This document shows, piece by piece, positions 1-8,026 of a DNA stretch of 26,635 nucleotides (position 1 is its first letter; each line of letters starts with the position of its first letter). This stretch comes from CBDUQI01 sp965369325 (GTDB lineage: Bacteria > Pseudomonadota > Gammaproteobacteria > Steroidobacterales > JBCBZW01): NCBI GenBank assembly GCA_965369325.1, contig CBDUQI010000067.1:1-26635 (forward strand). Reading direction: 5' to 3'. The position numbers were made by a program, and so were the translations under genes. A model generated the notes under the pieces. That model ran no database searches. It was not told where the DNA came from and saw nothing but the letters and a program-made list of their open reading frames with translations.

Positions 1-537
1 TTTGCCGGTTTTGCTGCCACGCTTACTGGCGCTCTTGCGTGGCGGGCGTTTGCGTTTGGTATCGCGTACCAGATCGTCATAGAAAATAAATTCGTCACAG
101 TTGCTGATAAGCAGATCGGACGTTGAGTTTTTGACACCTACCCCAATCACCGTTTTGGCGTTCTCACGCAGCTTGCTCACCAGCGGCGAGAAGTCGGAAT
201 CGCCGCTGATGACCACGAAGGTGTCAACATGCGATTTGGTGTAACACAGGTCCAGCGCGTCGACCACCATGCGGATATCCGCCGAGTTCTTGCCCGACTG
301 GCGCACGTGTGGAATTTCTATCAGCTCGAAGGCCGCCTCGTGCATGGTGGCCTTGAAGGTCTTGTAGCGCTCCCAGTCGCAATACGCTTTCTTCACTACG
401 ATACTGCCTTTGACCAGCAGTCGCTCCAGCACCGGTTTGATATCGAATTTTTCGTATTTGGCATCGCGCACGCCCAGGGCGATGTTTTCAAAATCGCAGA
501 ACAGGGCAAGACTCTGGTCGTTGATGGGGTTGGACAT
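1..537 (-). CDS. NYN-domain (LabA/DUF88-type, PIN-like) nuclease, partial
   Basis: The reading frame is open from an ATG at 537 to the left edge, giving 179 residues with no stop, so the C-terminus lies outside the window. The N-terminus reads SLALFCDFENIALGV, the first acidic strand of a NYN/PIN-like fold. It is followed by a SADIRMVVDALD segment and then VVISGDSDFSPLVSKLRE, the second acidic cluster. Aspartates in CDFEN, SADIRM and SGDSDF form the usual metal-binding pocket of this ribonuclease-like family. The visible C-terminus becomes Lys/Arg-rich (KRKRPPRKS), a linker that in many bacterial relatives precedes an OST-HTH/LOTUS RNA-binding domain; that part is not visible here. The protein is probably cytoplasmic, with RNA cleavage or RNA binding the likely activity. 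The ribosome site is weak (GAAAAGG about 10 bases upstream). Family call is firm, biological role unknown. Confidence 0.88.
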   Translation of the reverse strand, partial: MSNPINDQSLALFCDFENIALGVRDAKYEKFDIKPVLERLLVKGSIVVKKAYCDWERYKTFKATMHEAAFELIEIPHVRQSGKNSADIRMVVDALDLCYTKSHVDTFVVISGDSDFSPLVSKLRENAKTVIGVGVKNSTSDLLISNCDEFIFYDDLVRDTKRKRPPRKSASKRGSKTGK

Positions 538-688
538 GGGGAGGCGCCTTTTCGGGCTCGGAAACAGGGTGCCATAGTACCCCATGAGAAGGTCGCCCCG
601 GCGATTACTTTCTGTGTCCTGTGGGGCCTTATCTAGGGCGGCCTGCTTGTGCGCTGGATGAGTGGATGTGATAATCATTCGCGGATCA

Positions 689-703
689 ATTGTGTTTCAC
701 AAT
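689..703. promoter_or_regulatory. Candidate operator: 15-base palindrome in the divergent intergenic region
   Basis: ATTGTG and CACAAT arms surround a TTT centre, a perfect 6-base inverted repeat. Its place between two divergent genes would suit a transcription-factor site. No cognate regulator is recognised, and a 6-base repeat can occur by chance. Confidence 0.3.
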
Positions 704-950
704 CACAACAAAACGGGTCCAGCCGGTCTGACCACAACGCGTCATCAATAAACCGGCGGACGGAAACCGGGCGTTTGGTGGGATCGGCTACGGCCGTCGT
801 AAAAGCGCAGTGTTGGTTGCACCGGCAAGGGTCGATCGGGCTGCCAGCCATCAGCAGTTCAGTGAGCCAGCAGTGGGCCCATTGAAACGTTGTTCCGGAA
901 GCGGGGTTGCCTTGCGCAGACCGGCTGACCTTCGTCGCGTGGACACCGTT

Positions 951-955
951 GAGGG
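951..955 (+). promoter_or_regulatory. Ribosome binding site deciding the FG-GAP protein start
   Basis: GAGGG lies 7 bases before the ATG at 963. The alternative ATG at 1119, directly before the hydrophobic segment, has no Shine-Dalgarno-like sequence. This favours 963 although it gives an unusually long N-terminal region before the signal peptide core. Confidence 0.45.
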
Positions 956-962
956 CATCAGC

Positions 963-3900
963 ATGGATAAGCTTGAGCACCATCTAAAGTCGCGCCACTT
1001 CCGCGCAACAGGGTCTTCTGAGAACTCCCCCGAAATTGCTCTACGCGCCTGGCGCAAGCGTTGCGGCCTCGCCGGGCACGGCGCCGTGGGGCGGTCCGGC
1101 GCCGTCGGCGATTGGCTGATGACTGGGGCCAAGCGCTTACTTGCCGTCGTGCTAGCGGCGGGCCTGTTCGGCCCGGTTGGTGCGGCTACGGTGGACGGCA
1201 TTAAGTTTCTAGGCGACCAGAGCGACCGCAATGTCGGCATTTTTGTCGGCGGCAACGGGGACTTTAACGCGGATGGACGGGACGATGTGATCGTCAGTGC
1301 ATGGAAGACCAGCAGCGATGATGACGGACGTGTGTACATCATCTATGGCACGCCCAATTTTGATTCCGATTTTCGCCTCGGCGATATCCTTAGCGGCAAT
1401 GGCAGCCTGGGTATCTATTTGTCGCCAGACAGCAGTCGCGATCTTGACCGTTTTGGTCGCTCGGCCGACTTCTTGGGTGACGTCAACGGCGATGGCATTG
1501 ACGATCTTATCGTCGGTGCGATTTATGCCGGCCGCAGCGGTGCCGGCGGGGTCCCGGAAGATGCAGGTGAGGCCTATGTGGTATTTGGCCGCCTGGGTGG
1601 GTTACCCAATAACTTTAACGTCGGCGCGCTGTTCGCCGGCAACGGTGGTAACGGCACTCAGGGCTTTGTGGTGGAGGGGGTCAAGGCGCAGGATGAGCTT
1701 GGCCGTTCGGTGAGCCGTGCCGGGGATGTGAATGGGGATGGTATTAACGACATTCTTATTGGTGCCCCGGTCGATTCGCAGGACGGCGGTACTGGCGCGG
1801 GCGAGGCCTATGTAATCTACGGGCGCGCCACAGGGTTTCCGGCGGAGATCGCCGCCGCCAGTCTGGCCAGTGGTGATGGTAGCTTGGGTTTCACGTTGCG
1901 CGGTGCGGTCAACAGGGATCGCACGGGTATCGTCGCGGAGGCTGGCGATGTGGACAACGATGGCATTGACGACATCATCATTGGGGCGCTGAGCGCCTCT
2001 CCGCTTGGGTTGGGCGCTGCCGGTGCGGCCTACGTGGTGTACGGGCGATCTGGTGGCTTCCCGCCGGTTGTCGAACTCGGCGATTTGCATCCGCAGAACG
2101 GTGGCAACGGCGATGACGGTTTTGTCGTGGCGGGCGTCGGGGCGGTTGATCGTCTCGGGCTGGTTCACGGGGCTGGTGACATTAACGACGATGGCTTTGA
2201 CGACGTGTTGATGGGCGCATTTCGCGCAGATCCCAACGGTTTGATTGAGGCTGGTGCGGCCTACGCAGTATTTGGCCGACCGCGTAATTTAATGCCGCCG
2301 CTCTTCCGCCTGGATTCGCTGCTCCCGGCTAACGGGGGGGATGGCAGCACGGGCTTTGTGATACCCGGCAGCAACGCCGGCGACCGCTTGGCCTCGGTGA
2401 GCACGGCGGGCGATGTAAACGGTGATGGGATTAGCGACATCGTGGTGGGTTCATTCCGCGGAGAGGATGGCGCAGGTGGGGAGGCGGAGGATGTAGGTGA
2501 GGCATACATCATCTTCGGACGCACGGTGTTTCCACCGATGTTTTTGCTCAATAGCCTGCGCGTGGAGTTCGGCGCGGACGGCAGCTCCGGCGGTGTAATC
2601 CGGGGCGAGGATGCGGGCGGGCGTCAGGGGCGCGCAGTGAGTGAAGCCGGCGACTTTGACGGCGACGGTTTTGATGATGTGATCACCGGCGCCTGGCAGG
2701 CCGACGGGGAGGGCAATGGACTCAACGCTGACGATGCCGGTGAGGCCTATCTGGTGTTCGGACGTTCGGGGCTGATGCCGTCAACGATCGAGGTCGGCGT
2801 GTTGGACGAGGGTCTGACCAACTCACTGGTGGGGACGTGCGCCGGGCAAAGCGCAACCTTGTACGACGATTCGAATTTCCAGTCTGAACTTAGCAGCTAC
2901 TTTGTCGGCGCCCATGTGCCGCTCGACGCCTCGGTGAACAACCAGGCCAGTTCCATCACGGTAGAACCGGGGTTGCGCGTGTTGCTGTTTACCGATGCCA
3001 GTGATGTGCAGAACCCAAATCTGATCGTGACAAGCGATACCAGCTTGAGTGGCAGCGTGAACAACAGCGTAAGCGCGCTGTCGGTTGAGTGCATCAATCC
3101 GTTCAGTCCGCCGCAAGTGCTCAACCCGGGCGAGCAGGAGAGCCGCATCGGCGAGACCGCTGCGCTGGTGATTCAGGCCACCGATCCAGACGGCCGGCCG
3201 CTGACCTACAGTGCCGACGGATTGCCGCCGGTGACGCAGATTAACGCCACTAACGGGTTGATCAGCGGACTGCTGAGCACACCGGGCATCTACGATGTTC
3301 AGGTGAGCGTGCAGAACGATCTGGGCGGCCGCTCGGATGTGCAGTTCACCTGGATAGTCACTGATGCGACTGGCAACGTGCCGCCCTCACTTGAAAACCC
3401 AGGTGCTCAGGCCAGCGTGCTAGGCGACAGCGTATTGCTGGCGTTGCAGGGCAGCGATGTCGAGGGGGATCCGCTCACCTATTCGGCCGCCGGCTTACCC
3501 TCCGGGCTGACGGTAGACGGTGCCAGCGGGATCATCAGCGGCATCGCGGGCAGTGCTGGGGCATTTAACGTGACAGCCACCGTCACCGACAGCAATGGCG
3601 CCAGCGCCTCGGTGGAGTTCCCGTGGACGGTCAGTAGCAACTTGATTGATGCTTCTTTTGACACCAGCAGCGAAGGCTTTGGTTATCTCGACGATGCCTT
3701 CCGTAGCACTAATGAGCCTGCCTACGCGAATGGGGCGTTTGATGCGGCCGGCGGGTTTTCGGGCGGCGGGCTGCGCGTGGACACGGGCGCGATCGATGAC
3801 GAGGATATCCTAGGCATGTCCGGCGCATGGAGTTCCAGCTTCACGATGAGCGCCGAGGCAACCGTGCAGCTATCGCTGCGGTACAACCTGACCCTTGGCG

Positions 3901-6596
3901 GCGAGCATGAGGATGACGAGCTGGCGCAGGTGTTGGTGTCCGTTGACGGCCAGTTGCTTGGGGCGGGCGGCAGTGATTTTGTGGTGCAACTGATCGGTGA
4001 CGGTCAGGATAGCGCACCCGATCAGACCACCGGCTGGCAGACGTTCAGCGCGAACGTACCACTCGGTGCGGGCAACCATACGCTGCGGATAGGCGCCTAT
4101 CACAGCAAGAAGACCTTAGCCGATGAGTTCGCGTTTGCCCGCTTTGATGACGTAGTGCTGGCACTGGAGAATCGTGCACCGGTGTTGATAAACCCGGGTG
4201 ATCAAACCAGCGTGCTCGGCAGCAGTGTGTCGCTGAGCCTGCTAGCGAGCGATCCGGATAACGATCAGATAAGCTTCAGCGCAAGTAATCTGCCGACGGG
4301 ATTGAGCATCAACGCAGGCAGCGGGTTAATCAGTGGCACGCCGACCGTGTTCGGGCAACAGACCGTCACGGTCACTGCGAGCGACGGCAATGGCGCTAGC
4401 GACAGCCAGAGTTTTGTGTGGCGGGTCACGGACGCGAACAACAACCTGCCGCCCGAGATCGTTAATCCGGGCAACCAGTCCGGGGTGATCGGCAACAGCG
4501 CCTCGCTCGCCCTCAGCGCCAGCGACCCGGACGGCGATCCATTGTCGTTCAGCGCTGCCGGCCTACCGCCCGGGCTTGCGCTCAATTCGGTCAACGGCAG
4601 CATCACGGGCACGCTGGAGCAGGGCGGGGCCTTTAGCGTGACGGTGACCGTCAGCGATGGGGCGCTGAGCGACAGCACCAGCTTTACCTGGGATGTCATT
4701 ACCAGCGGCGAGGTGTTTGTGGATGATTTTGAATCGAACCTGGGCTGGATCATCAACCCGGACGGCAGCGATACTGCCACCACCGGGCAGTGGGAGGTGG
4801 GCGACCCACAACCCACCTTTAGCGACAGTACACCGATGCAATTAGGCGATACAACAAGCGGCGTGCAGGCGTTGATTACGCAGGTAGCTGCGGGCAGCGG
4901 GCTGGGCGACTTTGACATTGATGACGGCAATACCTCGGCACTGTCACCACCAATTGAGGTGCCACAGGGCAACGTTGAGCTGACGTTCAATTACTATTTT
5001 GCTCATTTGGACAACGCGACCAGTGACGACTTCCTGCGGGTGTCTGTGCGCGGCGCAAGTGGCGATCAAGCCCTGTTACAGGAGACCGGGGTTGGCGCTA
5101 TTCGGGCCGGCCAGTGGAGCGGTTTCGGCGCCAATCTGAACGCGTTCGCCGGGCAAAGCATCCGCCTGTTAGTGGAAGCGGCAGATGCGGAAGATGGCTC
5201 TTTGATTGAGGCCGGTATCGACGACATTGTGCTAAGCCTGGTGAACACCCCGCCCGTGCTGATCAACCCCGGCAATCAGTCCAGCGAACTCGGCACCGCG
5301 GTCACTCTGGCATTGCAGGCGAGCGATGCCGACAACGATGTATTGAGTTTTTCGGCCTCCGGCTTGCCATCCGGACTCAGCCTGAACGGCACCAGCGGGC
5401 TCATCAGCGGCACACCTGCAAGTGCCGGCAGTTTTAATGTGACGGTCCAGGTGAGCGACGGCAATGCCAGCGATAGCGTTCAGTTCGCCTGGGCGGTGCT
5501 GGCAGATACTGGCGACGTGCTGATTGATGCTAGTTTCGACATCGGTACCGACGGCTTCAGTTACCTTGACGACGCGTTCCGTGGCACCAGCGAACCGACC
5601 TACGCGGATGGTGCGTACGAGCCGGCTGGTGGCTTTAGCGGTGGCGGTGTGCGGGTGGACACGGGCGGCCTTGATGCCGAGGACATCGAAGGGATGTCGG
5701 GCGGATGGGCGCGGGTGTTCTCACTGGCGGCGACCGACACAGTCACGCTCACGCTGCGCTACAACCTCACCTTGAATGGCTTCCACGAACCCAGTGAATT
5801 TGCGCAGGCGTTGGTGGCGGTAGATGGTCAGTTGTTGGGCGCTGGCGGGATGGACTTTGTAGCTGAGTTGGTGGGGGATGGGAACAACGGTGCCGACAAG
5901 ACCACCGGTTGGCAGCTGTTCAGCACCAGTGTCACGCTGGGCGCCGGCACTCATACGCTCACGCTGGGCGAGTTTCACAACCGGAAGACCACGTCCAATG
6001 AAATCGCCTTCGTGCAGTTTGACGATGTGATGCTACTGGCCTCCAATGGCGGCGGCGAGCCCAGTTATGAGGATGACTTCGAGTCGGACATGGGCTGGAG
6101 CATCAACCCGGACGGGACAGATACCGCCGTCGCCGGCCAATGGGAGATCGCCAATCCGGAACCCACCTTTGACGATACGACAATGCTGCAACTGGGCGAC
6201 GCCACCAGCGGTGTGCAAACGTTAGTCACGCAGGCGGCTGCCGGTGTGGGTGCGGGCAGCTTCGATGTTGACGAGGGCGTTAGTTCTGCCGTGTCGCCAC
6301 TGATTATCGTCCCAGGCAGTCCCGCGGTGCTGAGCATGAACTACTATTTCGCCCATCTGGCGAATGCGGACAGCAGCGACTTCCTGGAGATTTCGGTCCG
6401 CAGTGGCGCTGGCGATCAGGTCTTGTGGCTGGTCTCGGGTAGCCCCAATGTCAGGGCAGGGCAGTGGGACCGCTTTAGCGCCGATATCAGTCAGTTCGCA
6501 GGCCAGGCGGTGCAGATTCGGGTGCGCGTCAATGACGGCGGCGGCGGATCGTTGATAGAGGCGGGCATCGATGACTTGACTATCGACGGCAACTGA
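963..6596 (+). CDS. Secreted FG-GAP (integrin-like) / beta-gamma-crystallin / Ig-like multidomain protein
   Basis: Large extracellular protein, 1,877 residues from 963 or 1,825 from the alternative ATG at 1119. The hydrophobic stretch LLAVVLAAGLFGPVGAA after 1119 is a Sec signal. From about 1194 to 2790 there are seven FG-GAP blades, each with an integrin-type calcium loop: DFNADGRDD, DVNGDGIDD, DVNGDGIND, DVDNDGIDD, DINDDGFDD, DVNGDGISD, DFDGDGFDD. At about 2833-3093 a Cys-flanked beta/gamma-crystallin domain carries the calcium motif NNQASS (2937-2954) and a degenerate second one, NNSVSA. Ig-like He_PIG/cadherin-type repeats lie at about 3106-3640 (two), 4177-4705 (two) and 5248-5510 (one). 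Between and after them are beta-rich modules: type A at 3640-4176 and 5518-6045, type B at 4711-5244 and 6062-6593. No C-terminal anchor or sorting tag is seen. Calcium-stabilised adhesion or matrix binding is inferred. It is monocistronic, followed by a strong terminator. Confidence 0.85.
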   Translation: MDKLEHHLKSRHFRATGSSENSPEIALRAWRKRCGLAGHGAVGRSGAVGDWLMTGAKRLLAVVLAAGLFGPVGAATVDGIKFLGDQSDRNVGIFVGGNGDFNADGRDDVIVSAWKTSSDDDGRVYIIYGTPNFDSDFRLGDILSGNGSLGIYLSPDSSRDLDRFGRSADFLGDVNGDGIDDLIVGAIYAGRSGAGGVPEDAGEAYVVFGRLGGLPNNFNVGALFAGNGGNGTQGFVVEGVKAQDELGRSVSRAGDVNGDGINDILIGAPVDSQDGGTGAGEAYVIYGRATGFPAEIAAASLASGDGSLGFTLRGAVNRDRTGIVAEAGDVDNDGIDDIIIGALSASPLGLGAAGAAYVVYGRSGGFPPVVELGDLHPQNGGNGDDGFVVAGVGAVDRLGLVHGAGDINDDGFDDVLMGAFRADPNGLIEAGAAYAVFGRPRNLMPPLFRLDSLLPANGGDGSTGFVIPGSNAGDRLASVSTAGDVNGDGISDIVVGSFRGEDGAGGEAEDVGEAYIIFGRTVFPPMFLLNSLRVEFGADGSSGGVIRGEDAGGRQGRAVSEAGDFDGDGFDDVITGAWQADGEGNGLNADDAGEAYLVFGRSGLMPSTIEVGVLDEGLTNSLVGTCAGQSATLYDDSNFQSELSSYFVGAHVPLDASVNNQASSITVEPGLRVLLFTDASDVQNPNLIVTSDTSLSGSVNNSVSALSVECINPFSPPQVLNPGEQESRIGETAALVIQATDPDGRPLTYSADGLPPVTQINATNGLISGLLSTPGIYDVQVSVQNDLGGRSDVQFTWIVTDATGNVPPSLENPGAQASVLGDSVLLALQGSDVEGDPLTYSAAGLPSGLTVDGASGIISGIAGSAGAFNVTATVTDSNGASASVEFPWTVSSNLIDASFDTSSEGFGYLDDAFRSTNEPAYANGAFDAAGGFSGGGLRVDTGAIDDEDILGMSGAWSSSFTMSAEATVQLSLRYNLTLGGEHEDDELAQVLVSVDGQLLGAGGSDFVVQLIGDGQDSAPDQTTGWQTFSANVPLGAGNHTLRIGAYHSKKTLADEFAFARFDDVVLALENRAPVLINPGDQTSVLGSSVSLSLLASDPDNDQISFSASNLPTGLSINAGSGLISGTPTVFGQQTVTVTASDGNGASDSQSFVWRVTDANNNLPPEIVNPGNQSGVIGNSASLALSASDPDGDPLSFSAAGLPPGLALNSVNGSITGTLEQGGAFSVTVTVSDGALSDSTSFTWDVITSGEVFVDDFESNLGWIINPDGSDTATTGQWEVGDPQPTFSDSTPMQLGDTTSGVQALITQVAAGSGLGDFDIDDGNTSALSPPIEVPQGNVELTFNYYFAHLDNATSDDFLRVSVRGASGDQALLQETGVGAIRAGQWSGFGANLNAFAGQSIRLLVEAADAEDGSLIEAGIDDIVLSLVNTPPVLINPGNQSSELGTAVTLALQASDADNDVLSFSASGLPSGLSLNGTSGLISGTPASAGSFNVTVQVSDGNASDSVQFAWAVLADTGDVLIDASFDIGTDGFSYLDDAFRGTSEPTYADGAYEPAGGFSGGGVRVDTGGLDAEDIEGMSGGWARVFSLAATDTVTLTLRYNLTLNGFHEPSEFAQALVAVDGQLLGAGGMDFVAELVGDGNNGADKTTGWQLFSTSVTLGAGTHTLTLGEFHNRKTTSNEIAFVQFDDVMLLASNGGGEPSYEDDFESDMGWSINPDGTDTAVAGQWEIANPEPTFDDTTMLQLGDATSGVQTLVTQAAAGVGAGSFDVDEGVSSAVSPLIIVPGSPAVLSMNYYFAHLANADSSDFLEISVRSGAGDQVLWLVSGSPNVRAGQWDRFSADISQFAGQAVQIRVRVNDGGGGSLIEAGIDDLTIDGN

Positions 6597-6623
6597 TCTC
6601 GAGCCTGGCGGGCTCGCGGACAA

Positions 6624-6659
6624 AAAATGCCGGTTTGAGCGGACTCAAACCGGCATTTT
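6624..6659. terminator. Bidirectional intrinsic terminator
   Basis: A perfect 16-base stem (AAAATGCCGGTTTGAG pairing with CTCAAACCGGCATTTT) closes a CGGA loop. It has a T-run on the plus-strand side and A-run (T-run on minus) on the other. It lies between the convergent FG-GAP gene and tRNA-Asn and can stop transcription from both. Confidence 0.95.
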
Positions 6660-6666
6660 GTATTTT

Positions 6667-6742
6667 TGGCTCCCCGGGACGGGCTCGAACCGCCGACCTA
6701 GTGATTAACAGTCACCCGCTCTACCAACTGAGCTACCGGGGA
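6667..6742 (-). tRNA. tRNA-Asn (GTT)
   Basis: A 76-base cloverleaf read on the minus strand. The acceptor stem TCCCCGG pairs with CCGGGGA, the discriminator is G and CCA is encoded. The D arm contains AGCTCAGTTGGTAGAGC, the anticodon loop is CTGTTAA with anticodon GTT, and the T arm has GGTTCGAGCC. It is followed at its 3' side by the bidirectional terminator at 6624-6659. Confidence 0.97.
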
Positions 6743-6798
6743 ATACCGAGCCGGCGATTTTGGGACCGTGCAGCATTGAAGTCAAGTATCCCTGCCGC

Positions 6799-7989
6799 TT
6801 ATTTTGGCTGCAAAGCGGCCTCTAATCGGCTGATGGCCTCGCGAAGCACGTCCAGCGAGGTGGCGAACGACATGCGGATGAACCCAGGCTGGCCGAATGC
6901 AGTGCCGGGCACCAGCGCAATCCCCGCGTTTTCAATGAGGTATTCGCACAGAGCCACATCTTCAGCCACCTCCGGCAGACGCTCGATGACCTGTTGGCAG
7001 TTGATGAATTTGTAGAACGCGCCTTCCGCGCGATCACAATACAGGCCATCAATAGCGTTCAGCGCATCGTGCACCCAGGCGTGACGTTCGGCGAATGCGG
7101 TGGTCATGTTGGTCACGCACGCCTGATCGCCCTGCAACGCGGCGACGGCCGCCATTTGGGCGATTGAGCCGGGGTTGCCAGTACTCTGACCCTGCAGCTT
7201 GCGCATCGCCGCGACCAGCGTCACCGGCGCGGCGGCATAACCGATACGCCAGCCTGTCATTGCGTACGCTTTGGACATGCCATTGACGATGACGGTGCGA
7301 TCTCGCAACGCCGGGCAGGCCATCGCGAAGCTGCAATACCGTGCTTCACCCCAGTAAATCAGCTCGTAAATATCGTCGCTGACGATGGTGATATTGGGGT
7401 AGTGCGCCAGCACCTCGCCTAGGGCCACCAACTCCTCGGCAGTGTAAACCGCGCCGGTCGGATTGCAGGGGCTGTTAATGCTGAATAACCGGCTGCGTGG
7501 AGTGATCGCTGCCTCCAGTTGCGTCGGCGTGATCTTGAACCCTGCACCCGGATCTGTGCTCACGACCACCGGTATGCCTCCCGCCAAGCGCGCGATATCG
7601 GTGTACGACACCCAGTAAGGGGCGGGCACGATCACCTCATCGCCTGGGTTCAGCAGGACGTGAAATAGATTGAACAGCGACTGCTTGGCCCCGTTGGAGA
7701 CAATAATCTCATCAGTTGTATAGGAAAGCCCGTTATCTCTCTGAAATTTATGTGCTATTGCAGCCTTAAGCTCCGCAATGCCGTCCACGGCGGTGTACTT
7801 GGTAAAGCCCAGAGCCAGGGCATCCTTGGCAGCGGTTTTGATGTGTGCGGGCGTGTCAAAATCAGGCTCGCCTGCGCTCAGCGAAATAATATCCCGGCCC
7901 TCCGCGCGCATTCTTCGCGCACGATCGGTGACGCTGATGGTGGCCGAGGGAGCGATGCGCTGAATCCGCGCGGACAGGGTATGTGGCAA
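6799..7989 (-). CDS. Pyridoxal-phosphate aspartate aminotransferase (class I/II fold, type Ib)
   Basis: A cytoplasmic enzyme that moves the amino group between aspartate and 2-oxoglutarate, linking amino-acid and TCA-cycle metabolism. It has 396 residues, the usual length for this family. Visible motifs are the N-terminal SARIQRIAPSATISVTDRAR, the substrate-loop GEPDFDTP, NSPCNPTGAVY, the PLP-phenol contact SDDIYE, and SKAYAMTGWRIGY with the Schiff-base lysine at K240. A TTG start at 7989 is chosen because GGAGA lies 6 bases before it and because homologues begin right at SARIQ; the upstream ATG at 8085 would add 32 residues unlike the family. It is divergent from uvrB with only about 37 bases between starts, so the two promoters probably overlap the neighbouring coding sequence. 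Substrate preference within the family (aspartate versus aromatic or prephenate) cannot be fixed from sequence. Confidence 0.93.
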   Translation of the reverse strand: MPHTLSARIQRIAPSATISVTDRARRMRAEGRDIISLSAGEPDFDTPAHIKTAAKDALALGFTKYTAVDGIAELKAAIAHKFQRDNGLSYTTDEIIVSNGAKQSLFNLFHVLLNPGDEVIVPAPYWVSYTDIARLAGGIPVVVSTDPGAGFKITPTQLEAAITPRSRLFSINSPCNPTGAVYTAEELVALGEVLAHYPNITIVSDDIYELIYWGEARYCSFAMACPALRDRTVIVNGMSKAYAMTGWRIGYAAAPVTLVAAMRKLQGQSTGNPGSIAQMAAVAALQGDQACVTNMTTAFAERHAWVHDALNAIDGLYCDRAEGAFYKFINCQQVIERLPEVAEDVALCEYLIENAGIALVPGTAFGQPGFIRMSFATSLDVLREAISRLEAALQPK

Positions 7990-7995
7990 AGGGTA

Positions 7996-8000
7996 TCTCC
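7996..8000 (-). promoter_or_regulatory. Ribosome binding site supporting a TTG start of the aminotransferase
   Basis: GGAGA on the minus strand, six bases before TTG at 7989. No ATG or GTG near the conserved N-terminus has a comparable site. Confidence 0.6.
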
Positions 8001-8010
8001 GGTCACTTTT

Positions 8011-8017
8011 GAGGTGG
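8011..8017 (+). promoter_or_regulatory. Ribosome binding site used to choose the uvrB start
   Basis: GAGGTGG lies 9 bases before the ATG at 8027. The next in-frame ATG at 8063 has only GGAG at a 12-base spacing, so 8027 is preferred. Confidence 0.5.
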
Positions 8018-8026
8018 TTCGGTGAT

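Larger units (their letters stand above)
538..962. other. Divergent intergenic region between the NYN gene and the FG-GAP protein gene
   Basis: About 425 bases with no convincing gene. It must hold the promoters of the two divergent genes, but I could not pick clear -35/-10 pairs. It contains a short perfect palindrome at 689-703, listed separately, and a half-site resembling a Fur box (TGATAATCATT at about 668-678) that lacks the second half. Open frames crossing it have no recognisable protein features. Confidence 0.5.

Noticed and set aside
668..686. Fur-box-like sequence TGATAATCATT
   Set aside because: Only the first half and centre match; the second half (CGCG) does not, and nothing nearby concerns iron uptake.
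4265..4990. Minus-strand open frame of 241 codons rich in Pro, Leu and Ser
   Set aside because: It is the reverse complement of Ig-like repeats; similar frames recur opposite each repeat, as expected of a shadow.
6635..7015. Open frame of 126 codons beginning SGLKPAFCIFGSPGRARTADL
   Set aside because: It reads across the terminator and tRNA-Asn on the opposite strand and then the end of the aminotransferase gene; the GRARTADLV type peptide is a familiar false translation of a tRNA.
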